From positions 15,458,572-15,522,571 of the forward strand of contig NC_136008.1 in the NCBI RefSeq assembly GCF_048128805.1: a stretch of 64,000 nucleotides of DNA, given 5' to 3'. The notes under the pieces were generated by a model. That model made no database searches and had not been told where the DNA came from. It saw only the letters and a program-made list of their open reading frames with translations. The stretch is from Centroberyx gerrardi. Its lineage: Eukaryota; Chordata; Actinopteri; Beryciformes; Berycidae. How positions within the stretch are numbered: the stretch's first letter is position 1; every line of letters begins with the position of its first letter. This document shows, one piece after another, positions 13,536 through 27,100 of the stretch. The position numbers and the translations under genes were made by a program.

Positions 13536-13870
13536 GAGGGAGGAGGAGGGGTGCGGGTGGAGGTAGGGGTGCGAGGGGTCAAGGGGGGGGTGGAGTGGAG
13601 TTAGTCAGAGTGCTACCCCTGCTGGGTCGAGCGGTGGGACTCGGGGCGGCAGTGGGGCGGGGGGGGCGGGGTGTTATTGTGGGTGTGCGGGTCAGGTAGT
13701 GTGTTTTCTGAATGGTGAGGGAAGTTGCATCAGTATGCATTATCCAGCTGGAAGAGGCTTCAGCAGCAGAGCAGCAGCAGCAGGGCGGGGGAGGTTTCGC
13801 CGGTGGGGGCAGGAGGGAGGGAGGGAGGAGGGGAAGGGGGGAGGGAGGGAGGGAGGGGGGTGACGGGGAA
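13536..13870 (+). promoter_or_regulatory. G-rich, quadruplex-prone block upstream of plekhg4b first coding exon; likely promoter/5' UTR
   Basis: The plus strand carries dense G-runs, including GGGGCGGGGGGGGCGGGG near 13654-13671 and a (GGGA)n array at about 13812-13860. It lies 230-570 bases upstream of the first coding ATG of the RhoGEF gene, where a TSS or 5' UTR is expected. The promoter role is inferred from position and composition. Several overlapping Gly/Arg or Pro-rich frames here are composition artefacts. Confidence 0.45.
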
Positions 13871-13962
13871 GCCAGCGCACTGCCTCTCTCACGCTCCAAC
13901 AGGAGTTTAGTCTGCTCAAGCTGCCCACACCACAGCACAGAGAGAGACACAGAGGGGGGAAA

Positions 13963-14053
13963 ATGGCCTGGCACTGGACATGTTGACACCACAGCAATGA
14001 CTTACAGCACTTACAGAGAGGATTTTACGCTGGATTTTATCTTGTGGGGTTGA
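13963..14053 (+). other. Two short upstream ORFs in the putative plekhg4b 5' leader
   Basis: Within the probable 5' UTR, an ATG at 13963 opens an 8-codon frame including the stop (MAWHWTC). A second ATG at 13997 opens a 19-codon frame (MTYSTYREDFTLDFILWG) ending at 14053, only 49 bases before the main ATG at 14103. If the leader includes them they could reduce initiation at the main start. This depends on a TSS upstream of 13963, which is not demonstrated. Confidence 0.35.
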
Positions 14054-14102
14054 TGACGCTTTATTTATTTATTCAAGTTCGGGATTTTGTCTGGCAACCT
14101 AA

Positions 14103-14288
14103 ATGCTGTCACTGGGCAAAATGCACTCCAGAGCGAAATCCCGGAGTTGTGACAACTACCTGAGTATTAAGGTACGAGCGAGAAATAAGCACTGAACTTT
14201 TTCTCTCCATTATGGTTTGACTGTGACTATTTTTGCAGTTGTGCTGTTTTTCTTTCAAGTGAGGTTTAGCCATGTTTATGTGTGTGTG

Positions 14289-14334
<46 letters not shown>

Positions 14335-15123
14335 GCTTGTGTGTTTTCATTTTCAGCTTTTTTTCCCCTTTTGCTTTCATATTGGATGTAAACCTGGTTT
14401 CTTGGAAACTCTCAGCAGCTGTGTTGTTTTCAGGAGTCAGTATGTTGTGCTACGCCTGCTGCACATTAAAGAGATAAATGCCCTTCACTTTACAGCTTCT
14501 AGACAGCTGATATTTTGGCGTCTTGCTCTATAGCCCAAATAAAGCAGGTAGTTTTTCATTATGCAAGAGGAGTGAGCTGAGCTGACATAGGGCGCACGAG
14601 GTGAACGCTGATTTAGTATTACATTATTGCTTGATTCACTAATATAAACTCACTATGTTCAGTGATTTTCAGATATTTCATGACTTTATTTTCTTTTTTT
14701 TATCGGTGTAATACTCTGTGTTCACTTTGTAAACTTTTTCATTTTCAGCTGAATTTTGTCTGCTCCTATCAGCTATTTGCCTGTTTGTAGAACTCTCTGT
14801 GTTCACTTTGAAGGCCACTGGAGTGTATTTCTTTGTTGCAAATGATCGCCCCTCAACATTTTCTCCATCCATTGACTGACAATTGACCAGGGGTCAGCGA
14901 AGTACACTAACTTCAGCCACAAGATTATATCCTTTTAGACAAATCGGGTCCCTTTATCACCTTTCCACTTGTTTTGGTATGCACCCGTTCTATATTTACC
15001 CTGCAGAGACATCCACAGACTTTGTTAGTCTCTACTGTCACTCCTCATCACTGCTCTGATTGGTTAAAAGACCTCCATTCACTTTTTTCTCGTGTTGGGC
15101 TTCCCTTTATGCACATGCACATT

Positions 15124-15159
<36 letters not shown>

Positions 15160-18100
15160 CGCGTGTGTGTGCGTGTGTATTGTATACTGTACGACATGAA
15201 TCTGGCTTTCTATAGGGTCAGCAGGGTCTGTCAGTGGCTGCTCAGGAACAATATCCTGTCAGTGTTGTTTACATCCTGTAGAACAAAGTCATTAGTTGCC
15301 TGGCGATGACAAGAATCAAGTCACTCTGATAACTAATGTGGGAATCTGCAAACCTTTCCCCCATTTCCCCACAGGGAACATTAAAGTTTCATTTTGTCTT
15401 ATCTAAAATGTACAGAAGCTTTACAGCTCCGTCAGTTCTATTAATTATAGGTGAGAAATAAATATGCAACCTATATACCATAGGTTGCATTATTTATCTC
15501 TCACTTTATCATATTTAAATTATTTTGGCTTGATATACATTATCCGTCTATCTTGATATTGATGGGTGGGCCAGTTTATCACCTCCATTACTGTTGATCT
15601 TGCTGTCAGGTCTGGTTGTGTTTGTTACACAATTGGTGTGGGCTTCTAGGGTTAAAGTTTATCTGCTGAGATAACATTGACAGCGGTGTCTTTTTACAAC
15701 GCCACATTATTATGCTGTTGTCCACTAAAGAGTGGTGTGCTGTGGTGTGCATACACTTGTGTGTGTGTGTGTGTGTGAGAGAGAGAGGGAGAGAAAGAGA
15801 AAGAGAGTTTGTCAAACAATGTAATTCAAGTTACAGAGGTAGGCAGGATGCCATGGTGCCACGTCTTGATTTAACTGAAGCCCCTCAATGTTTTGTGTCA
15901 TATTCAATTTTTCCACTTTAGCACTCTCAGCCCTAAGACGCCACAAAAAATTTGGCCAAAACACAATCACTCTATGGCCACCTCGCCCTGGCAGCCCCTC
16001 TCTTCACCTATCCCTCTCTCATGAGATAGGATTTCTATTGGTTCAGATCAAAAGCAGAATCAAACAGCGGGTTTGATGGTAAGGTCTCACTGGGCCTTTG
16101 TTGGCCTGCTGGCACCTGGCAGCGGGGCAGGTCTGAGCAACCTGTGGCCTTTGTCAGCCCGCTGCCTTTGAGGCTGTTAGCAGGTTGGTTAGTGAGCCGC
16201 CTGTATGGGGGCTCCAGGGCTCCTGTTACACTCCCCTGGTGGCTTCATGCTCCACTGGAGGCCTGGTAGGCAGCTTCTTTTGTGTCCCTGACCCACTAAA
16301 TGTGTCTGTGACCACCTCTCTCTCTCTCTCTCTATCTCTCTCTCTGTCTCTCTCTGTCTCTTTCTTTCTCTGTGACGCCCCCTTCTCTCTTTCTCTCTCT
16401 CTCTGACTCTGATTCTTTTCTTTTTCCCACTATGCCTTCCGACACATATTTTACAGGGTGCTATAATTTTAGAGTCACAACATTGTATAGTAGCTGATAC
16501 AACATTTGTCCAGGGTGCATTTGATGTTTCTATACTTGTTCTTATATTGCTCAGTTCTTTTGCAATATTTTCTCTTAGCAATTAAAACTCAAACTCCATA
16601 TGTGAGTATTACAGAGAATCAAGTCTCGCAGTTTGCTCGGTTCATAGAGACGTATTCTCTATGGTTTAGCCTACTTACTATACTTTTTCATTGTACCTCT
16701 GGAACAGCTGGTTTACCGACGGCAGGGACAACAGTGTCCCACCTGGATCTTGAAGCCATTAATTACCAACCCAGTCCTCCACCTCTAGCCCACACAGCCA
16801 GCCGGTTATAAATACCTGGCATCAGAAAGGGTGGGACGTCCCAGTCTACTGCTGTCCTGGATGAGGGTCTGAAGCTAGACATACACAACCACACACTGCA
16901 TTCCTCTCTGGCTCAGAGCGGATGGGAAGCTCAGCTCTGGTGGCTAAGCTCAGTCGTTCTGCTGAGACATGCAGATATGCCTCCCACTAGCCAGGTGACA
17001 CAACTTTCTGAATGGTTTCAAATTCTCCTTGACAATGGATGGCAATATACATTGTATCTTATGTAAGCTATTATGTACAGGGTGTTGATGCACTATATAA
17101 CCACTACTTTAAATGTAAATATTGTGTAAAGCAGTCATTGTTTGGACTAGTGCAGTTTTTGTATTCACGTTGTAGGATTGGATCCCCTGGTCAGCCAGTT
17201 CTGTGCAGCAGGTTGAATGAGCAGCTGATTTATAGTTGAGCTCAAACAGAAGTCTCTGCTGTGCTGATTAATTGTTGTTCAAAACACTACTTTTGTCATG
17301 ACCACTGCTCTCTCTGCCTTGGGAACCTGAGGAGCAACTTGTTGGGCTGTCCTTAACTATGAAGTGAGGGCTTTCCTCCCATTGTTAGCTTTCCTCCAAT
17401 AAAACCCCATGTTATTCTTCTCCTCCCTGGTGCAACAGTGACTAATGCCCAGAGACATTTTTGTCTCACTAAGAGGCTGGCTGCTAATGGAGGTGGGCGT
17501 TTTGTTTCAGGGCACCAACACTGTACAGTACATAGCACTTAGAGAGGCGGAGTGCACAATGGACGCCTTGTAGTAGAGCTGTGGCATGTGGACCAATGCA
17601 CTGAACTCTAGTCACTCTCCTCTAATTGATGGTGCTGAACTGCATAGATCAACAGGACAGTTTCTACAATGGGTGAAACACGGATTCTGCACCTGGCAGG
17701 GTAAATTCACTGAAAAGGAGGCAATGCCTTGATTTCTAGGCATACTTTTTATACACACTTTTTATTGTCATGTAAATTCAAATTTGGCATTGACATTCAA
17801 CAGTAAAAGTCCCAAAACAGACCTGCTGCGTCCTCAGCCCCCACCTTCCTCAATGCAGTACACTGTTGTCAGTGTGCTGGACTTTCCCTGGCAGTGGTAT
17901 CTATCTATGTGGTTATCATCGGAGACAGATGTCTCTATTCCACTGTTGTGTTCCATTCGGGAAAGACAGATAGCAGAGGGATGTTTGGCCTTGGCTGTGG
18001 CTGCTGAGAGGAAGGTCACAGCCTGAACTATGAACATGACTGCTAGACCAGGTCAACCTCATCCAGGACCACTGTAATCCCTAATGTCCCGTCTCAGTCA

Positions 18101-21100
18101 TGGACAAGTTGTAACCGTCCTCTACCACGGTGTAGGACATGTCTGGTGGGGACACTGGTGTGGTGGCCCGGGTCAGGTGAGGGTCAGATAATAGTCAGCG
18201 TTGACATGATTGTTATTAGAGGGTAGCGTTCCCCCATCCTGGCCAAGGGAACACAACTGGAGTCCAGTCTGGACTTTCCAGTTCTGCTGTTTGTGTCCGC
18301 AGATAGTGACGTCACTCCCTCCAGGTGTTTCCCCTCTGTCTGATGGAAAGACTATCATGGCTGACATTTCCTGTGATGTTCAAACTTCCTGACTGTGTGG
18401 CTATGTGTGCTCATGCACAGCAATGGATGGGCATATGCGAGCATTTGTATTTATGTAGTTGTGCACTACGTACACTGATACATGTTTACTTGTTTTTACT
18501 ACTATAATCCGCACTCTGTTTCTTCATATTTTATTTATTTATTTGTTATCTTATTTTAAAGAAAAATAAAATAAGAAGAAACAGAGTGCGGGCTATCTTT
18601 GTTTGTTTCAGGGTTGTCCATATTAGCCGACGCACTAAAAAATATAAAAAAATATATATATATAGAATTCTGTTTTTTGCGGGAGGACTCCATGCATGTC
18701 TATCCCAACATAATGAAAATAAGAATATGGCAAGGACACAGTGCCTGTATTTGTGCATCATTTGTTTGATGTTTTGTGAAATGTTATAAGTTAAGTTTGC
18801 ATTACCGATTTTGTCTAGATTCAAAGACTTCTGTTTTCCTGTGGCATATGTTCAAATGCTATGCTCTATTTTGGGAAAATGATAGCCTTATATGTGGAAC
18901 AGAGGCCTCGGGCAATCTTGGTAACATGCCCTCAGTAGCACAGGCTTCACTTGATAAATTATGTCAATATCCATCCTCACCTGGCTCTCTTTCCCTCAGG
19001 ACTCTGAGTCTTTGGACAACTGTATCCAGAGCACCTTGTCGGCCCTGTACCCCCCCTTCAGTGCCACTGCTGCCACCGTCCTGTGGCAGCTCTTCAGCGT
19101 GGTGGAAAGGCAGTACCGCGGAGACGGTCTCCGCTGCCTCATTGACTTTCTGCTCCCTGCCAAGAGGATCCTGCAGATCATCCAGCAAGAAACTTGTGTG
19201 AGTGGCTGGGAGACATGGGATCTGACGTTAAATCAAAGAATTCAACAATTCCTCTTATGATTTGTTTTGGAATTGCCTTTGGGTTACAACACAGTTAGAT
19301 ATTTCCCTGGTACTAGCCTCAGTGATTTCCTGCAGGACTGCTAGAGCTGTGATGTTCAACTTAGATCTTTTTTTGGCTCCTGTTCTGCATGAGAGAAAAG
19401 GCTGAGAAAAGGGCAGCGAGGACAAGATGAAGAGAAAATAAACCAAAAGCACCACAAAAGCGTGTTTCACTATATCAGGCCATGTTAACCCATTTACTTC
19501 CCTAAACACTTCAAATCTGGAATAATACACATCTTGATAGATGGGGCATTGAAGTGATTAGACAAAATGTTTGTGAGAAAAGAAAGAGAATGTGAGAACA
19601 GTGCTGATGAGTGTGAATATCTTTCCTGAGTAGGAGGGGGGAGCATCAGACTGAGACAGAGTTGATTATTGTTCAGAAAACAAGCTGAAAACCAGCCATC
19701 TCGCTCTGAATAGGGAAACAGAGAGAAACTGTGGTCTGCTTGAGAGGCTGCCATAGGCTCTTTGGTCCAAACTGAAACTCAATATTCGCTCTCACAAGCT
19801 TTGATTGCTGTGGGTTAGGGCTCCATGACCAAAGTACTGAAACCTTATTCCTCCGTATTCATCTCTGCTGTGATTACACTGTGACGATAGCCATAGAGCA
19901 ATAGTTTCACCTAAGCCTAGCCCCTGAGAACAGCTAGCTGTGCATGAGAGTCTTTGTATCGCAAGCAATATGAGAGGCTTCAGTGGAAGATCACATTCTC
20001 AATGCTCGCCTTCACTTTCATAGGAAGCCAGTGGAAAAGAGATGAAAAAAAAAGCCAAGCCTAGAGCGCTGTCTCTTTGCTTGTAGGGTCTGTTTTTTAT
20101 AGTGTCACAGTGAAGATTTGTGTTGTGGTTGCTAAGAAACCAGGCCTGATCAGACAGGTTTTCCTCTTGGTAGAATGATCGTTGACAGTGATTCATCCAT
20201 TGGGTCCCATGAAAACATCTTGCCTCTCCATTAAAGTTAAACATGTGTTTGAACACTGTCTTGCAGATGTCAGTTGAAATGATGCAAATCATACCGCAGC
20301 TCATCTATGACACACAGAGGATAATAATGTTTTATGGGAGTGGGTATTGACTGTGAGTTCTCTGTTTCTCTCAGGTGAGGTTTCGAGGCTTGCTGTTCTA
20401 TCATGAGGGTTGGCCGCTGTGTATCCATGAGAAGGTGGTCCTGCAGCTTGCCCCTCTGCACAAAGTGCGACTAAAGCAAGGAGACTTCTACCTACAGATA
20501 GTTCCTTTAGGCCGCAAGACTGCCAAGCTGGTGATAAAATGTCTGTCGGCCAGTGGGCAGGCCATCGCAGAAATCCCCATCGCAGAGAGCATGTATGGCA
20601 GCGTCTTCACCTCTGAGTTCTTGCAGAATGTAACGCGCGACCGAAACCTGCACCCACTACAGAACTGTCTGCTTACCACCGGCACGGCCGTGTACAGGAC
20701 GCCGTGGAAGAACGTGGTGAACCCTCTGTTTGTCAGCAGCACGGCGGACGCCATCATGCAGGCGCGCCGCAGCGGAGGCGGCTTCCGTGGCCACCTCAGC
20801 GCCTGCAGCACCAGCGGATCCACGGGGACCCTGGACAGCCACCGCAGCTCCAGAGAGTCCCTGCACTCTCAGGGAGCGGACTCCATCTTCTCTGAGCCCG
20901 CCACCCCCAACAGAACCCACATGGACCCTAGCAGCCCCAGGGCCCTGCAGGACTCAGGCCTCCATCTAACGGAGAGGCACAGCCTCAGAGCAGCCGACGC
21001 TGCTACACCCAGCACTAAGATAGGCAGACCCACTGAGGAGAGTGGGATGGGACAGGGGGTTGAGGAGGGTGGTGGCAGAGAGAGAGGGCCAGGGTCAAAG

Positions 21101-24100
21101 ATGCTGTCCTTTAGCACGGACCTCAGTAACCCGGGCCCTCGCCGCCGCCTCCCCAGGGACTCGGTGTCCTTTGAGAGCAGGAGACTTTTCAGGAAATCTT
21201 ACATGGAGGCCCTGCAGAACCCAATGAGCCTCGGCTCCAGCTCTGAGTCCATCCTGGAGGAGAGTCCAGAGCACGGTGCCGGCCTCAGCCCCAGAGAGAG
21301 AGCGGTGACGCCAGGCAGCAGCCCCGACACTCACATCTCCTCGAGAGAACACATATCTCGAAGGTTGGGTGCCAGGGGCTGGCTTAGCGGAGACGACTCC
21401 AGGCCCAGCACTCCCTTGCTTTACTTACAGAGGGGCCTGCGGAGTGCCGAGAGACGGGCAGAAAGGCGTTCCAAGTCACTGGAGAGGACTAACAAGGCAG
21501 GTCAGGTTAAAGGTCACCGGGAGCGTTCCTCCTCTGGGGGCTCGGCCAGCATCTCCCCCAAGAAGCTGATGAATGGCTACACCCTCCGCTTTGGGAAGCT
21601 GGACCTGGAGGCAGCTTTTCCTGGTTCTGAGAGGAGAAGCAGCAAAGAGGAGCCAGGTAGGTGCTGGTCTACTGTTGCTCAACCTGTGTAGATAAATCAC
21701 TAAACAGATCGCTACAGATGGCTATAAATCTAATTTATTACAGGGAAATTACAGGGCTTTATTTATTTTAATTAATTAATTTTAATCTGGGTAATATTTG
21801 TAAATTTTGTAGTAGTAATATGTTTTCGCAACTCAGACTTCCTCAGTATCGACAAGTACGTCTTTCTCCAGCGGTGGTTGAATCATAACAACCCAAGGCT
21901 CGTCAGTTCTCACATATTAAATGATACAACCTGAGGGCTTGAAAACCAGGTTTCACTCCAAGTGGCGGCTTCTCAACATGGTGTGTAATAATAACCTGCA
22001 GCAGGGGATTGGCTAAGATAGTCCATCACTTGGCTGGAGTTGAAGTGTGAGTTGCTATGATGAGAGGGCTCATAATTGTTCTGACGCTATCATTGGTGAC
22101 AGATTGCTTTTAAAAGCCCACGTTGTGTGTTCTTTGGCAGGTTCGGGGTACAGGTATGGCCCTACCCTGGAAACAGGACTTTAATCCCAACCCAGTCTGT
22201 CTGTTTTGTTTTGTGTTGGTTCATACAGGGTAGTTCAGGAAAGTGGCAATGTGAGAGTACCGCCCAGGGAATCATGCTGTTTTACAAAGCACAGCCTCTT
22301 CCGTGTATTGAAATGTGAGGTGAACATTGAATGAGTTTATTTAAATCTCTGTGCCGTAGCCTCAGACAATGTCAGACTGTAGCTAGGCTGTGCATTCTCT
22401 TAATTCTAAATGAGAATGATCATATGATTTTATCTTATTTATTTTAATGCATTAAAGAGATCACTCCACCGACCAGTCAGCTAAACTACAGTAGTCAAAT
22501 CACATCACTGTTGCGTTCCTGAGATTACCTCAGTGGGGATTGTATTTCAGCTACTGCAAAGCAGGTTTCCCACAATGACAATTCAAAGGCAACAAAGGAT
22601 CCTGTAAACCCTGTAAACCAACCAGAGGGACCCCAGCATCCCACAGTGAGATGGCCTAAGTGAGATGGCCTTCCAGTGTTATTGGGGCTGGGGGCTGCAC
22701 TGGTCCCAGATGGGTTGCCTCATTTACAAAAGTTTCCTTTGTGAACCAATCAGCCACCAGGGATCCACGCAAAAGCCTTTCAAACTCTGCCTGTGTCTGT
22801 GCAGGGTCCATTCACTCCAGAAACACGAGACCTAACTTGCACTGACTCACACTGCTCTGAAAAAAATACTGAAGAAGGATTGAATTACCCATGATGTGAG
22901 GCTGCAAACACTGCACTATCAAAACACACCCTCTGTGATTTATGTGATCTATGTTTGCTTTTCCATCAATAAATCCAAGCCACAACAACCTGCACAGATT
23001 TGGCCTGTCTTTGAAGGCTTAAAATGGTGTCAAACAAAGTACACAAAACACACTTTTACACAGCACAATGCACAGGAGGCTTTGCTCTACATTTGTCACT
23101 TCCTCTGAAAACAAAGCAATTTAGGAAACATGGACCAAACACGAGCACGGCCACACAGTCACACAGGAAATGCATTGACTGTTGGAAGACAATGGAGGTT
23201 GAGCTGGGAGGGTTTACTGTCACAGAGCAGAGCAGGACAATACAATACAAGAGGCCAGAAACTGTTTAAAAAGACAACACCCAAAAGGTGTCCATCCAAC
23301 ATAGTAATAGTCCAATGTCACCATTATGAAGATCTATAATATCTCCAGAGTCAGTTGAACAATGGCCTGTTAGGTTTTTATGTTGTAAGCCTGTTCATGC
23401 TTCCTGTGTTCTCGTTTGTTCACATATAAGATGACATAATCTTTTTAAAAAGGAAGACCCATGTCATCAGTGTATGGCTGTCATTTTTTCTTTTTTGAAT
23501 AGTATTTTCAGTGTTATCATACTTTGTTTATGTTAACATTCATGTTACATTTTAGTTGTAATTTTAGAGATATGCACCATGATATGCATCATGGTGCATA
23601 TCTCTAAAACTACGAGGACCTGTCTTTTCATGCCTAGATATCTACAGTATATATCCTATGTACCTGTGCTGTCCATTTTACCCCAGTCGTTGCGGTGTTA
23701 CCTTGGCCATGGCACAGTCAAGTCTGCAGAAAGAGATAGCGAGATACTCAGTGTGAGAACTGGCAGGCTGTCGGGCGGCCCCAGGCATAGGATCAAGTCT
23801 GTAAACAGTGGTACCACTTGGGAATGTCAGGAGCAGCATTCCTGTAAACAGAGCCTCGAGGGCTGGAGAGCTGAGGAGGAGGAGAAGGAGGAGGAGGAGG
23901 TTGAGATATGAGAGTCTAATAACGCCAGAGTCACCCTGCAGAACCCATGAGTCAGACTGACTAAACACCTGGTCTCCATGATGAGTCAGTGTGAAGTCAC
24001 TACTAGAGCACACCTACCTCACCACTAATGAACATTGGTTTCATGAGGCATTACTATTAGCTAAGAAAGTACGGAGGTGAAAGGAAGCTTCTACATTTTA

Positions 24101-27100
24101 TTGACTGTACTGTATTTACGTACAGTAGGTGGCTCAGTAAATATCACTTATCAGTCAGAATTGTGTTCACTGTTTCTAATTGCCTCTACAGGACAACATG
24201 ATGTTTGCATCAGCAGTGAGACCAGGCGGCACAGGCATGGAGGAGAAGAGCCTCACTCTCCCAAACCCGCCAACGGGACGGCCATCAGGCCGGGCTCAGC
24301 GTCGAGCCCTTCCTACGACTCTCACTCACACCTTCCCAAACTGGTGTCAGAGGTCAATCAAGAGCTACTGGCATCGGGTGCCGTGGTCTTACCCGGTAGG
24401 TGATGAGTGAGTCGGACACATCTGTTATTAGTTGTTGTTTCCGCCCCGCAGGTTATCTCACAGATTAACATATGTTCTCCTCTTACACGCATTTGATCTG
24501 GGTAAGTCATTCAGTAGCCTCATATCTTCCTTGAATCACGCATAATTGTCACACAGAGTTCAAAAACATGCTTGGTGTGTCATATGTAGGGGGCAGGGTA
24601 AGAAATTAACTTTTTATTTTTTCAGAGGACATTTTTTTTGCCCCCATGATCTGATTTTTAGGGGCATTTTGGTCCTGTTCGGTGGCATTTTTTAAACTAT
24701 GAAATAATACATTTACACGGCATACTAGCAAATAAACACTCAATTTATACTACTAATTTGTTTTATGTCTAAATCATAATATACCACACATCCACATACA
24801 CTTCTTTCCCACTGCTGGGAACTGGTGTCAGGCCTTACAGAACAGGATGATGCTGCTTTCCCCGCTCTCTGTCCCCAACCAATCCATCTTCCAATCCTCG
24901 ATTATTGAGGTTTTTTTTTACGATATTGGTCGTTTTTATTTTTTGTTGACGCAGTGGTTTGTGTTGGGTCTGCGTGTTCTTCTACTGTTGGCTGCGTGAT
25001 GCCAACATATTCTAGTACTTAGGCTGTGTTCTTGGTTGTTTTGTCTATTTTTCTCGGCCAGAATGCACTGGAAAGAATTCCCCGGTCATAGGATCCCACG
25101 GAAAATACATCACATGTCACATTCAAGCGTTAAATATTTGACGTCTCAACAAAAAAAATGAAATGAAAACAGGGTGGTAAAAACAGAATTATACCATTAC
25201 AAAGCTTGAACAGTCTCCTCACGGACAGCACGTGTGAGTGGGAGTGCTGACCCCCCGCTGGCCTTCTCTCTTCCAGGAACCAGAGATCGCAGTGGGCGGG
25301 CAGTGCTGCAGGTGTGCACCAGGGCTCAGGTGTGGGCAGGTGAGAGCTGCACGGCCAGTGACCTCACCTGTTTACTGGGCTACTACTATTCCACACTGCG
25401 GTAAGTCACACACACACACACTCAGGGTTTTCTGTGTTAAGTATGACCCCAGTAACTTTCACACCTGCCCCTATAATCCCCGAGGTGAACTCGACTGCAG
25501 CCCCAATCCAGATTTTTTTCAAACATTCTAAATTTTTCCAGTGTTCATTAACGCTGCAGGTGTTAACAAACTGTTTAGAGCTTCAAAATACATTAAAAAG
25601 TCGTTGGCTTTGCTAGACATTGTTCATGTTTAGATTACTGATGGAGCCAATCACTTGAAAATATATTCCTTTTTCACTAAGGTTGTACCAGATTACTACT
25701 AAATCCTTCACACCCATGACTTTTAGATTTAGTGTTTGAAATGTTTAAAAATGTATATATACGTTCGCTATAAATGTCATAAAAATAATGTTAAACTTGG
25801 ATAATCAGGTCTTCCTCATTTATCATGCAGTTCTGTTCCTGTAGCTGTCAAAATGATATAAATGAAATTACAGAACTATATACTAAGATAAGATAAGATA
25901 AGATCGCACTTTTTTGTAATTAGTATTTTATTGAATTTTTGTATAAACATTGTCACGTTCTGGTTAACAAATCAAATGACTCCTATACATCTATAACATA
26001 ATAATAATGATAACAATAATAATAATAATAATCATCATAATCATAATAAATACCAAAAAATAAAAAAAATAAATGAAAAAAAACAAATAATAATAATAAT
26101 TTTAAAAAAAACACACAGATCAAATGTATTTTCCTACATTAATATGCACCATAATCTCATCTAATTTACAAGCAACAGATTCATTCTCAGACATATAAAG
26201 AATGTGTAGTTGTGCTGTGTGAGTATTATGTTCATGGTATGTGCTTTACTTTAAGATCTGTCCACATTAACAATGTATTCCAAGTAGTCTCCCCACTTCG
26301 CCACATATTTCTCAGTCCTGTCCTTAGAGCTGAAAGAATTTGTTCGTATGATGCCACTTTTGCCAACTCCGTGAACCATTCCTGGAAAGAGGGCTCACCT
26401 GGGTTCCTCCAGTTTCTCATTAGAATTTGCTTTCCCACCCATATACTGGTCTGAATAAAGTCAAGATCGCACTTTGTCGATCCCCTAGGGGAAATTCAGG
26501 AATCTCTGTATTACCTGCAATCATCTGTCATGGACTGTATAGTAACTGTAAGTCTTTGGTTTTAGGAGAGAGAGGCGCGATCAAGGCCTGACTGTTCTGA
26601 TAGACAGCAGGAGGCAGCAGCCTGTTCCAGCTCTGTTGTCATCTCTGTCTGAACTGCAGGTGAGCCCACGGTGGAAAATATGTAATTACCTTCCCACACG
26701 CCCAAGGAGCTTTCAGGTCGTGCTGAATCTCCGTTGTCTTCTAAGCTGTAAAGCTGTCTCACTGTTATTACACTATGGCATTCCTTACACATTTCCTATT
26801 GTTCTCCCTCTCATTCTCTGACAAAGTTTGATTTTCAAAGAGGCACACCTTAAATTTCTAGTGACTATAGTTCCAAGACATTTTTGTGAGAAAGGCTGGC
26901 CTCGGGGCCTGTGTGGAGAGACCTGTGCTTACTTGTCTGTTTTTAACCACACACTGGGCCCGGGTTGGCTGCAGCCTTCTTGCAAGAGACATATCATCAT
27001 GTTATGATGATGAGTTACTTACTGATGTAAGAATGATAATTCTGTAAACCACAACACATATAAGTCACTTTAAATACATATTTCACATTGTTTCCCTGTT

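Larger units (their letters stand above)
14172..18999 (+). other. plekhg4b intron 1 (4.8 kb)
   Basis: Bounded by AAG|GTACGA and CTCAG|GACTCT. It contains (GT)n tracts at about 14280-14330 and 15127-15180, a GT/GA tract at about 15759-15806 and a CT-rich tract at about 16314-16402, plus the two hairpins listed separately. No coding sequence is recognised. Confidence 0.75.

Noticed and set aside
13579..13992. 137-aa Pro/Ser-rich minus-strand frame and 113-aa Gly-rich plus frame
   Set aside because: They are translations of the G-rich promoter-like block, low complexity with no conserved motif.
20488..21352. Several 80-110-aa minus-strand and alternative-frame ORFs over the long plekhg4b exon
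   Set aside because: They are shadows of the 1282-base coding exon; only the plus frame matches the protein family and splice phases.
23562..23609. Perfect hairpin as a microRNA gene
   Set aside because: A 4-base centre and total stem of 22-26 bp do not fit a canonical precursor of about 60-70 bases with a larger loop.
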